Made by a program: the position numbers and the translations under genes | Shown: positions 33,401 through 43,511 of the stretch, piece by piece | How positions within the stretch are numbered: the stretch's first letter is position 1 | Layout: each line of letters begins with the position of its first letter | NCBI GenBank assembly: GCA_020881915.1 | Contig: JAJFPB010000005.1 | Coordinates: 4,278,001 to 4,342,000, forward strand | Origin: Paramyrothecium sp. XJ0827 | Taxonomy: Eukaryota > Ascomycota > Sordariomycetes > Hypocreales > Stachybotryaceae | Reading direction: 5' to 3' | Length of the DNA stretch: 64,000 nt | The notes under the pieces: generated by a model | Database searches by the model: none | Seen by the model: the letters and a program-made list of their open reading frames with translations, nothing else | Told to the model about the DNA's origin: nothing

Positions 33401-36400
33401 GAAAATATCGACGACCCGGATGCCTACTATGGACTTCCCGAGGAACCTAGCTTGACCAATATCCTGGCCCGCGTGGAGTACGAGAATGAAGGCACAAAAA
33501 TCCTAGCCTTCCGTGGCGCCCAGTATGACAGCCATATCCGACGACAGGAAGGGGGTTCCGAAGCAGATGGGCAAACACTCGTGAAGGCACTCAGCACCCT
33601 AGGCCTATCAGGCCTTTCTCATTCCTTACTACAAATGCAGCAAAGCCTCGGCAGCTCGACGACTTCCTTAGATAGCATGTTTCATACCGCACGAAGACTA
33701 GAGATATGGAATTTGCCTGCACCTTCGACCAACAACCACCATGCTGTCACTGTCTACAAGGCGTATCAAAGTTTACATCAAGCAACCGATATTCAAATGG
33801 TTCAGTCTACTCTTTACGACAGCTTCACACGAACAATTCAAACCTTGGTCGAAGACAGCCACACCGCGACAGGAATGAGGAATCAACTATCAGCACTGGC
33901 AGTACTTACGGAACTGGATGACCTTCTTAATGTGTCCAGCATGGAGGAGTTGGAGACCATACTAAACAAGTTCCAGACCCGTAGCGAATGGATGAGGAGT
34001 GGCATGTAAGTCATCCTTGCTGTTACCTAGTTGGACAAAGCTCAGCTCACTCTTTTACAGTTATGAAAATGTCAGTCATATACTCTCGTGTCGTAGTACC
34101 ACAATGAGCATGCTTGGTCAACATACTCGGCTACTGAAAAATTCCAAAATATCTGCCTCGAACATCAGAGTCTTGGAGATTCGCTCAATGCTTATGGCCG
34201 CGGGCGTTTACCGGTACCACAAAGCCACACAGGAATCACTCAACATTGCCACTGCTCTCAACGACTTGATCAAACCGTGCGAAGATATGAACCTTCATGT
34301 TGACGCCGCCATCAAGATAGAGACGGCAAGCTCCCTCTGGGATCATGGAGAGATGGCAACGTCGATTCGAATGCTGCAAAGTATTGATCGAGAGGCTTCG
34401 CTAAAAAATCAGACTATCCCCATTAGTAAATCAGACTTGCTGTCAAAGATTGCGCAGAGAGTGTCGCTTGCTCGATTAGAGAAGCCTCAGGATATCCAGA
34501 AGCATTACCTTGAGCCGGCGTTAAAGGAGCTCCGCGGAGCCAACGACGGCAAGGACGCGGGTATGGTGTTTCATCAATTCGCTACCTTTTGTGATGAACA
34601 ACTTCAAGATCCCGATGGCCTAGAAGATCTTGCTCGACTACAGAACCTTCGGCAAGCCAAGAGCGAAGAGGTGGCCGGTCTCAAGTCGTTGGTGTCTTCT
34701 ACTAAAGACACACAACTCAGATCTCGGTACTCGCATGTGCTGTCGAAGGAGAAGCAGTGGTTGGACCTTGATGAGCAGGAACTCCGTCGTGTGGAGCAGA
34801 CACGCAATGAGTTCGTGCGCCTCAGTCTCGAAAATTACCTCCTCTCACTCATTGCTTCTGATGAACACAACAACGACGCCTTACGTTTCACCGCTTTATG
34901 GCTAGAAAGATCATCTGAAGATGCAACAAATAGAGCAGTGATGCGCCACATCAGTCAGGTTCCAACCAGAAAGTTTGCAGGCCTGATGAACCAATTGACC
35001 TCGAGGCTGCAGAACCAAGACAACCAGTTTCAGAAACTGCTTTTCGATTTGGTGTCGAGTATTTGTCTAGACCATCCGTATCATGGGATGTACCAGATTT
35101 GGTCAGGTACCAAAGCAAGGGCCCAACAGAAAGACGAAGTGGCATTGTCACGCGTGAGAGCAACTGAGAAGGTGGCTCAACGACTCGCTGGGGCTAAGTC
35201 GGTTGCCGAAATCTGGACCTCTATTGACAAAGCCAGCAAATACTACCATTGCCTTGCGATGGACAGGAATCCAAACAAGTACAAGTCAGGGGCAAGAATA
35301 CCATTGAAGGAATCTTCCGCCGGCCACAATTTGGTGAATTGCCTCGCCAAGTACCGAGTACCGCCGCCGACAATGCACATTGAGATATCTGCCGTCAAAG
35401 ACTACTCCAACGTCCCTGTTACAACAAAGCTTGAGCCTACGATGTCAATAGCCTCTGGGGTCAGTGCACCCAAAATTATCACGGCAATCGCGAGCAACGG
35501 GAAGAAATACAAACAACTTGTGAAGGGAGGCCACGATGATCTTCGACAGGACGCCATTATGGAACAGGTCTTCGCAGCTGTTTCGTCCTTGCTCAAGCTT
35601 CATCGCGCCACTCAGCAGCGAAATCTGGGGATCCGAACGTACAAGGTTCTCCCATTAACCGCCACTTCCGGCTTGATTGAGTTCGTGCCGGATACTATAC
35701 CGCTTCATGAGTTCTTGATGCCCGCTCACGAGAGATATTACCCTAAGGACCTTAAGGGTGGTCAATGCCGGAAGGATATCTTCGGAGTGCAGAACCGCAC
35801 GGTTGAAGTCCGCATTAGCACGTATCGCAGAGTTACTGAGAAGTTTCATCCAGTCATGCGATACTTCTTCATGGAGTACTTTGTGGATCCGGACGACTGG
35901 TTTTATCGAAGATTGGCATACACCAGAAGCACAGCTGCGATATCTATGTTAGGTCATGTTCTTGGCTTGGGCGACAGGCATGGACACAATATTCTCTTGG
36001 ATACAAAGACAGGCGAGGTGGTGCATATTGACCTTGGTGTGGCGTTCGAGGCCGGGCGCATCCTCCCGGTGCCAGAGCTAGTCCCGTTCCGCTTGACGAG
36101 AGACATTGTAGATGGGATGGGCATCACCAAGACGGAAGGTGTATTCAGGCGTTGCTGCGAGTTCACACTGGATGCCCTTCGAGAGGAACAATACTCGATT
36201 ATGACCATCCTTGATGTGTTACGATACGATCCCTTGTACACGTGGACGGTCTCGCCTCTGCGGCTGGCGAAGCTGCAGAAGGCACGGCACGAAGATGACG
36301 AAGCCGTGGATGAGACAGAGCAGAGCGATGCAGAAACGAAGAGGGCGAAGAAGGCGGCGAGCCATCTGAACGAGCCTTCGGAAGCCGATAGAGCCCTAGA

Positions 36401-36574
36401 GGTGGTGAGAAAGAAGCTCTCAAAGACATTGAGCGTGACGGCAACGGTGAATGACCTCATCAACCAGGCGACGGATGAACGGAACTTGGCCGTGCTGTAT
36501 TCAGGTGAGTTTGACGTCTTGAACAACTTGTGATGTTTGAACTGACAGCGGTAGGTTGGGCGGCCTATGCTTGA
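27493..36574 (+). CDS. tel1: Tel1, ATM-family checkpoint/telomere kinase (apparent 1-nt frameshift in exon 2)
   Basis: Nuclear PI3K-like protein kinase acting in DNA double-strand-break signalling and telomere maintenance. Six exons: 27493-27556, 27646-29096, 29144-29481, 29538-34005, 34061-36504 and 36555-36574; about 2,927 aa. Exon 1 holds a TAN-like motif (LDEVKSGSARDREKAV). Exons 2-4 are HEAT solenoid, and exon 5 holds FAT and kinase domains. Kinase motifs are intact: GGHDDLRQDAIMEQVF, the catalytic loop GLGDRHGHNILLD and IDLGVAFE. FATC ends NLAVLYSGWAAYA, completed by the last exon. The anomaly is in exon 2: the frame entering from exon 1 (CELFRHLNTHG) is offset by one base from the conserved LGDKSYHGIFEAVF block, with the shift between about 27694 and 27740. 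Total exon length is 1 mod 3, in agreement. The break may be a sequence error or real. If real, translation from a downstream ATG (about 27858) would lose the TAN motif. Confidence 0.93.
36505..36554 (+). other. Last tel1 intron with two in-frame acceptors
   Basis: The intron begins GTGAGT and ends TAG at 36552-36554, giving the canonical SGWAAYA end. A second acceptor (CAG, ending 36548) six bases upstream is also in frame and would insert two residues into the FATC end. Confidence 0.6.
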
Positions 36575-37184
36575 ACCATCTCCCATTTGGTGCTGGTGGG
36601 TCTAGGAATTATAACTAAGGTATGGTAAATGTACGAGAAGTAAATAAATGGCTTGGGTTTGCAGGATAAGCCCAGACAGCATATGCAAAACTGTCAGGTA
36701 TGGTGATCAATTTAAGCAGGTTGTCAACAGAGAACAAAACTCCTTCCACAGACCGCCATTGCCTTCCTTATGCTGCTTCTGCAATGTATTTGATTGAAAC
36801 GGAGTTAAGTACGTCGGATATAATTCACAGATCAAGGATCGGCATAATATCTCGAGGTACTGTACTGTAAGGTACTAAGGTACCTGTGTACCTAGTAAAT
36901 GGTGCCATGAGGTTCACTGGCGGCAAGCTTCGCTGATCGATAGCGGCTTATCTTATCGCGGGGAACTACTACGTAAAGACCGAGCTCGTACTGACGGGAT
37001 TAACCCACCTAGAAACCACTTCGTACCTTACTGACATGACGATATCACGACTTTACTTTACCGTGGTTCTATATTTCTTTCATCTTGAAAGAAGCTCGTG
37101 ATCGGTCTTTGGCGACTCCCTCTTGACCACTGTCTCGTAGTATCCTCTCGAACCAAACTGGCATAAGCTCTCGCCACATCGTTC
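36575..37184. other. Intergenic: tel1 3' / cul4 5'
   Basis: 610 nt between tandem genes. It holds an ACCT/AGGT-type motif at about 36855-36894 and the cul4 promoter. No other gene was seen. Confidence 0.5.
36855..36894. repeat. ACCT-type intergenic motif, copy 4
   Basis: AGGTACTGTACTGTAAGGTAC and related units with TACCTGTGTACC; a more degenerate copy. Confidence 0.55.
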
Positions 37185-39802
37185 ATGCAACCTGTAGCAG
37201 TCGAGCCGAGCTCCCCTTCCCGGCGTCGCCCACGACACGACTCTTCATCTTCCGCGGCCGCGTCAACAAAGCGTCCCAGGTTCGCCGACCTTGCCACCCC
37301 AATGGCCAGCGCCAAAGCGAGGGGCAAGCTCCCAGAAAGGATCGACCTTGTCGAGCGCCCCTCCGCCTTCCAGCCTCAGATGGGCGCCAAGAAGCTCGTC
37401 ATCAAGAACCTACACAGCTCTGGTGCTCGGAACGCCCGCGTCGAGGAGTACTATGCGCGAACGCAAAAGGAGCTTGAGGAGGCCGTCGACGCCATCTTTT
37501 CCGGGAAGCAACCGGCAGTGCCTCTGGAAAGGCTCTACCGTGGAACGGAAGATGCTTGCAGGAAAGGAAATGCCGAGAAGGTCTACCGCATGCTCAAAGA
37601 ACGCATCGAAACGCACCTCAACCGAGCCGTGCTACCCAGAATCGGTCAGAAGGGCTCCGGCTCCAATCTGGAAGTGTTGAGAAGTGTCCTGGCAGAGTGG
37701 AAGACGTGGAACAAGCAAATGGTAAGTTTGTAGATCCGCAGGTCTTGAACTTGGGCCTTTCTAACTAAACTTTTTGCCAAGATCTTGATTCGCTCGACTT
37801 TCAGCTTTCTCGATCGAACCTACCTCCTTCGTGAAGTGCTCCCTTCAATCAATGACTTAGCCATATCCTACTTCCGCAAAATGGCCTTCCCATCACAATC
37901 GTTAGTTTACGAGACCTCGCCAGGCAAGAGGGTAGTGGATGGCATGTGCAATCTCGTTGATTTCGATCGAAGAGGGATGGAGGGCATGGATGCGGCCTCG
38001 TTGAAAGACTCAGTCATGATGCTGCACGTCTTAGGCACATACGTGAAGCATTTTGAGCCTGTTTTCTTACAGCAGTCAGAGGCATACTTCAAAGAATTTG
38101 GCGAGCAAAGGAGTTCCTCAAGTCTGAAGGACTATATTGCGGCGAGCGAGAAACTATTGCAACGAGAAGACCACCGATGCATCGCTTTCAACCTGGACAC
38201 CACCACTGAGAAGCAGCTCATGGAGTCTGCGCATCAAATTTTGATTGACAATTACTCAGATAAGCTCCTCGATGGAGAAAGTCTCTCGAAGTTGTTGTCC
38301 GATAGGGAAGTAGAATCCATGAAAGGGCTCTACGAGTTGTTGCGGTTATCCGGGATCCAGAAGAAGATGAGGACGCCGTGGGAAGACTACATTCGCCGCA
38401 CCGGTGCCTCCATCATTGGCGATAAGGATAAAGGGGACGAAATGGTGCTTCGATTGTTGGAACTTCGGCGGTCCTTGGACCTCATGATTCGGGATGCGTT
38501 CAACAAAGACGAGGACTTATTATGGAGCATGCGAGACGCGTTTGGCAAATTCATGAATGACCGGGGGGCTGCGGGTTGCTGGGATACAGGCACCTCGAAG
38601 ATCGGTGAGATGACTGCTAAGTACATCGACATGCTCCTCCGAGGCGGCATCAAAGCTCTGCCCAAGGATCTGCTGTCCGATGTTAAGGATCGTGCAACCG
38701 CTGAAAAGGAGGGCCAGTCCAGTACAGCTGACGAAGATGCTGAGCTTGATCGACAATTGGATCAAGCCCTCGAACTTTTCCGTTTCATCGAGGGCAAGGA
38801 TGCTTTTGAAGCCTTTTACAAGAAAGACCTCGCTCGGCGACTTCTCATGGGACGCAGTGCAAGCCAAGATGCCGAGCGAAATATGCTTACCAAGCTCAGA
38901 GGGGAGTGCGGTTCGAATTTCACGCATAATCTCGAGCAAATGTTCAAGGATCAGGAACTGGCCAAAGATGAAATGGAGTCGTATAGACAGTGGTATGATG
39001 CTAGTGCGGACCGCAAGCCGTCAGTCGATCTTCACGTCATGATTCTGTCCGCCGCTGCCTGGCCGACCTATCCTGATGTTCGCCTCAACCTGCCAAATGA
39101 GGTTGCGACTCAAATAGAGCGGTTTGCTGAATATTACCAGAACAAGCACACTGGTCGAACATTGACCTGGAAACACAGCCTTGCGCACTGCTCGATCAAG
39201 GCTACCTTCCCGAAAGGTTCGAAGGAGCTCCTCGTCTCTGCTTTCCAGGCTGTGGTGCTCATGCTGTTCAACACTGTCCCTGCTGACGGTTTCCTTGCGT
39301 ACGAACAAATATCCGCCGCCACTGGGCTGCAAGGGGGCGAGCTTGAGCGTACGCTCCAATCGCTAGCCTGTGGCAAAGCTAGAGTGCTGTCAAAGCACCC
39401 CAAGGGTCGTGATGTCAAGTCGACTGACACATTCACGTTCAACAAAGCTTTTACCGATCCAAAATATCGAGTGAAAATCAACCAAATCCAGTTGAAGGAA
39501 ACCAAAGAAGAAAACAAGGCCACACACGAGCGAATTGCGCAGGATCGACGTTTCGAGACACAGGCGGCCATTGTGCGGATCATGAAGAGCAGGAAGACAA
39601 TGGGTCACGCTGAGCTAGTAGCTGAGGTAATCAGCCTCACAAAGAAGAGAGGCAGTGTAGAGCCCGCGGCCATCAAGAAGGAGATTGAGAGGTAAGTCAC
39701 TTGCCCCAGCCAGCAGAGTTCGGATGCCACTGACAAAGGAATAGCCTGATCGAAAAGGACTACATAGAGCGGGAGGAAAATGCGTACACCTACCTTGCAT
39801 AA
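37185..39802 (+). CDS. cul4: Cullin-4, CRL4 ubiquitin ligase scaffold
   Basis: Scaffold of the CRL4 (DDB1-type) E3 ubiquitin ligase, needed for replication control, DNA repair and, in Neurospora, heterochromatin via DCDC. Three exons: 37185-37721, 37782-39691 and 39745-39802, with introns of 60 and 53 nt; 834 aa. A short Pro/Ser/Arg-rich N-terminus precedes LVIKNLHSSGAR, typical of Cul4. Cullin repeats follow, including LKDSVMMLHVLGTYVKHFEP and EKQLMESAH. The cullin-homology region includes KDAFEAFYKKDLARRLLMGRSAS, the RING-binding core. The winged-helix end has IVRIMKSRKTMGH, with the expected neddylation Lys at about 781, and the terminus is NAYTYLA, completed by exon 3. No defect is seen. 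The N-terminus LVIKNL supports Cul4 over Cul3/Cul1. Confidence 0.94.
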
Positions 39803-40060
39803 GCCAAAGCATCGGGCACGGAGAGGCGACTACACAACCCAAACATATTTAATGTATTCTGTCACGCATTTTGTCCTCGGCCGGATTATGTTACTGAAGG
39901 AGGTCATGATCTATAAGATCAGCGAAGCAAGCAATGGAACAAGAGTTGTTAGACTTGGGCTATTATGTTTTATGATTTTGGCATGCGGAATAACCGCCAT
40001 TGCCACTCGAATCCTTGCCAATGGCACGCCACAGATGAAGCCACTATACTCATACATAAT

Positions 40061-42155
40061 TCATTCCTGGAGATAGTAGTCAAGTGGAAGCTCTAACCAT
40101 TGGCACTGCTCAACGTCTCTGAAGCCAGTCATTGTCGATTCAGGCCAGTTGAGAGACAGCAGCCGCAAATTGTCAGCAACAGCCGGCTTCCATTCCGAAC
40201 CGGAAGAAGGGTTTGGACTGCGTCCCCAAGCAAAGCTTGTCCATCTGTCGTTGACCTCCTTCTCAAACTCTTGATCGCCCTTCTCATCCCGGTAAGGCAT
40301 TCCCATCCTTTTGAGGTTGCCGAAGACGTAGAAAAGCTCGCCCGAGTGGCACTTGGAGTAGCCGATGTCGGCATTCGGGTCGCCGAACGGGTGTTCCGGG
40401 GATCGTGGCGCGTCACAAAGGTCGAGTTTTGGCCAGTCGCGCATCTGGTAGGTACGGTCGAACTCGTAGTAGTATACCTCGTCGAATACGCCATTCTTAA
40501 GGCCTGCGTACGCAGTGGCCTGGTCAATACACCGATACATTGCGTCAGTGCCCAGGCGGGTGCCCATTCGATACATGGCAAGGGTTTCGTTTCGCAGGTT
40601 CTGCAGCGGGAAGATTGTGCGCGGTGGATTGGGCAGCCCCTGAGCTGTCAGCCAATTTTGATTGTCAGCTGTGAGGTTTGCTGGGAGTGTGACAAAGGGG
40701 GCCCCGTCGTCAGCTGCGATGCCCATCATGAGCCTGTAGGGGGCCCTGCCGCTGTCGAGCGGCAGCTCGTCACTCGTCAAGTACGTGCCATCGACGACAA
40801 GATAACGAGCCTCTGGCGGTGTCGAGAGAAGGGTTTGGGCATCGACTCGTCGAAGGCAGTCCACCTGGGACGCTGCGTCGGAACAGTTTGTAGCCTTCAG
40901 GATGCCACTGGCGGCGACTTCGACCTGCTCCTCGATGGTGTAGTACTTCGCGTAAGCAGTGCCATATTGCAGGCCTCCGAGGCCACTCATCGGCAGCGCG
41001 GCTGCAAATTTGCCGGCCGCTTTGGGGGATGCCATGATCGCCCTCACAGATGCCGCGCCCGCAGACTGCCCAAAGATTGTAATTCTCTCGGGATCGCCAC
41101 CGAAATCCTGGATGTTCTTGCGGACCCAGTCCAGTCCGAGGATCTGGTCAGCAAGCCCAAAGTTTCCGTTCGTTACTCCATCATTCAGAGCTAAGTAGCC
41201 AAACGCAGATACTCTATAGCTCACCGCGACCATGACCACGTCCCCGCGAGACGCCATATTCGCACCGTCGAAGAGCTTATCGTTCGCTGAGCCGCCGACG
41301 AAGCCGCCGCCGTAGAGCCATAGCATGACAGGCTTGAGCTGCTTCGAGGCACAGCGAGCTGGCGGGAGGTGAGGGGTCCAGATGTTGAGGAACAGGCAGT
41401 CCTCGGATCCGCCGCTCCATTGGAAACACTGAGAGCCGTAGTCCAGCGCCGAAACCACCTCGCCCGAGCCATTGTGCATAACGGGGTAAGTAAAACGTTC
41501 GGGTTTCGGTGCGAAGCGGACGCCCAAAAATCGGAAGGCGAGGCGATCTCGGAAGCTACGCCTTCGTGTAAGCGGTGTCTTGCCCAGTCTCAAGGGCATG
41601 GATATGAGACGTACCCAGTGATGACCTCGTTGTTCGACTGAACACGGATCTGCCATCTTTCGTCCTTATCCTCGAAGGTGTTGTTCGAGAAGGGCGCAGT
41701 CTGCGTGCAAAGAACCGGAATTGAGAGAGACTCATCGGTGATGACGAGCTCACCAGAACTGGTAATCACCTGCTTGTTGTTCCCATCCGAAGCAACCCAT
41801 GCTCGTGCAGTTTCGACACCGCTTTGTCGTTCCTTTAGGTACTGACCAACTATTTCAATTCCGCGGCTATAAGTGCCAGGGGTCCAGAGTTCCTCGCCGA
41901 GCACTTCGCAGGAGGCCACGGCATCTTGGAAGGATTGCTTCTTGGAGAGGTACAGGGCGCCGAATGCGCTTCCGGGTCCGTCGGGCCCTGCTATAGGTCA
42001 ATTCTGACTTCGCATTAAACACGTCGTGTTGGCGAGTGTCTACCTTGTAGATCATTGTCGCTCAAGATGGTCACCTCGGACCGGAGGCTCCTCGGCGACG
42101 GCACCGCGAGAGCCACTCCGGCCAGCAAAGCAAGGATGAGCCGATTGCAAGCCAT
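40061..42155 (-). CDS. Secreted type-B carboxylesterase/lipase
   Basis: Alpha/beta-hydrolase of the carboxylesterase type B family. Three exons: 42155-42044, 41990-41615 and 41555-40061; 660 aa; introns 53 and 59 nt. A signal peptide is clear (MACNRLILALLAGVALAVPS). Residues after it form an N-terminal module of about 120 aa with two cysteines (VASCEVLGEELW and IPVLCTQTAPF) before the esterase fold begins at RFLGVRFA. The fold has SEDCLFLNIWTP, the oxyanion segment YGGGF, and the nucleophile elbow FGQSAGAAS with Ser at about 327. The catalytic His is likely in KCHSGELFYVFGN. Substrate is unknown. The last intron's acceptor was set at CGTAG (41556-41558) because it gives VITGFRDRLAFRFLG in phase. 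It converges with cul4, 258 nt apart. Confidence 0.88.
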
Positions 42156-42221
42156 TGCTGGACCAAAGAAAATCGAGCTACCAATGCTACACACATTGTC
42201 AATATGCAATGGATCTTCGTC

Positions 42222-42227
42222 TTTATA
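42222..42227 (-). promoter_or_regulatory. TATA box of the esterase gene
   Basis: TATAAA on the minus strand, about 67 nt upstream of the esterase ATG, a spacing that allows a short leader. It is the clearest TATA box in the window, fitting a regulated secreted enzyme rather than a housekeeping gene. Confidence 0.55.
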
Positions 42228-42641
42228 AAAGCTGCTACATCTCGGCGCTCCTCGTGCCGTTCTCCAATTCCGCCGTCACGTACTCCGCTCTACCTGCAGG
42301 TTTTTTGCCGGGCACATTCCGATATGGTTAAGTAAAGTCATGTATGGTGCAGTCTGGACCTCGATGAACCACCAGCACTTGCTGTTCAGGCTCATCGTGT
42401 AGCTAGTCGAACCCTTGTTTAGGCTAAATGCCACGTCTAAGGTAGGAAAAGGGCAGAGGCGGGCAGAGGTGGTGAACTAATCATCTCCACTCGACCGAAG
42501 CTGTTGGAGAAACGTCCCATGCATGACATCTCCGTGAGGAGCTGCGGCCCAAGGGACCAGGCGCTATGGTTGCAGGCGTCTATTGTATTGTGATCAAGCA
42601 TACATCGATATCTTGGCGAGATACGCTAGGAGTTGACCATC

Positions 42642-42872
42642 CTATGTAAGACGACTCGAATAGTCCGCTAATCCAAGCATGTATTCAGACATTTCAAGCT
42701 CGTCTGCTCTGTATGTGCGGCGTTTAGACGTGGAAAGAATGTCTCGTTTCAACAATTCAACTAGCAAGAGAGCAAGTTCATCACCCCATTGTCCATGCGG
42801 CCCCAAGCCTTTGTCGCTTGATTTAAAATCGGAGCCGAAGAAAATCTGAAGCCTTTTTGCTTGATTCATCAT
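42642..42872 (-). CDS. Small unassigned ORF, 76 codons
   Basis: Starts MMNQAKRLQIFFG and reads as a mixed charged/hydrophobic helical sequence (DELALLLVELLKRD). I recognise no family. It sits alone in the esterase/pif1 spacer, so it could be a chance ORF or a gene remnant. Confidence 0.15.
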   Translation of the reverse strand: MMNQAKRLQIFFGSDFKSSDKGLGPHGQWGDELALLLVELLKRDILSTSKRRTYRADELEMSEYMLGLADYSSRLT

Positions 42873-43511
42873 ATGCTACGGATGCGAGGACAGAAGTATG
42901 CGGTAGAGTGTAGCATTAAGGGTATGGGAATTGGACCACCGAAATGGAGACACGGTCTTTTGGTGTCAGGTTGACGCTACGCGTTGCAGGCAGTGCAGTG
43001 TGATGCCTGCATGGTCATTTCTGATAGGCTCGTCGTCTCGCTTGGTGTAACATTGAAGGCCTCATGATTGGAAAGATTCAATGCATATTTCGTCACGTGT
43101 GGCAGGCATGCCCACGCGGCTTATGAGCAGAGATCCAATACTTGAGAAAAAAACATAGCCTTTACTCTGTAAAGAGAATGAATTGTGACACCAGTGTAAT
43201 CTTAAAGGCATCAATTGGCCGTGATAATCAACCGCTGGTGTAATTTGATAGATGGGAGATAATCATGTGACTTAGCGTGCCTTCCTTGTCAATTATCGAC
43301 GCGTTTTGGTAAGAGGAACGCGCTTGACACAACCTGGCGCCTTGTTGTGCCATTGCCTTTCCTTTTTCGGGCCGTGTATTTCTCTTTGGCCACTCAGCTA
43401 TGGCCCCTCCGATACCACATTGTTCGTAGATTTCGATGTAAACGAGGACCAGAGGCCAGGTCCGGGACCCCGTCCTTCTTCCACTCGCTTGCAATCTCCC
43501 AGTCTTCGTTT

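Larger units (their letters stand above)
42156..43511. promoter_or_regulatory. Divergent esterase/pif1 intergenic region
   Basis: About 1.36 kb. The left end holds the esterase TATA box. The right end holds an ATG-less open frame leading into pif1. A 76-codon minus-strand ORF with ATG at 42872 is unassigned. Confidence 0.5.
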
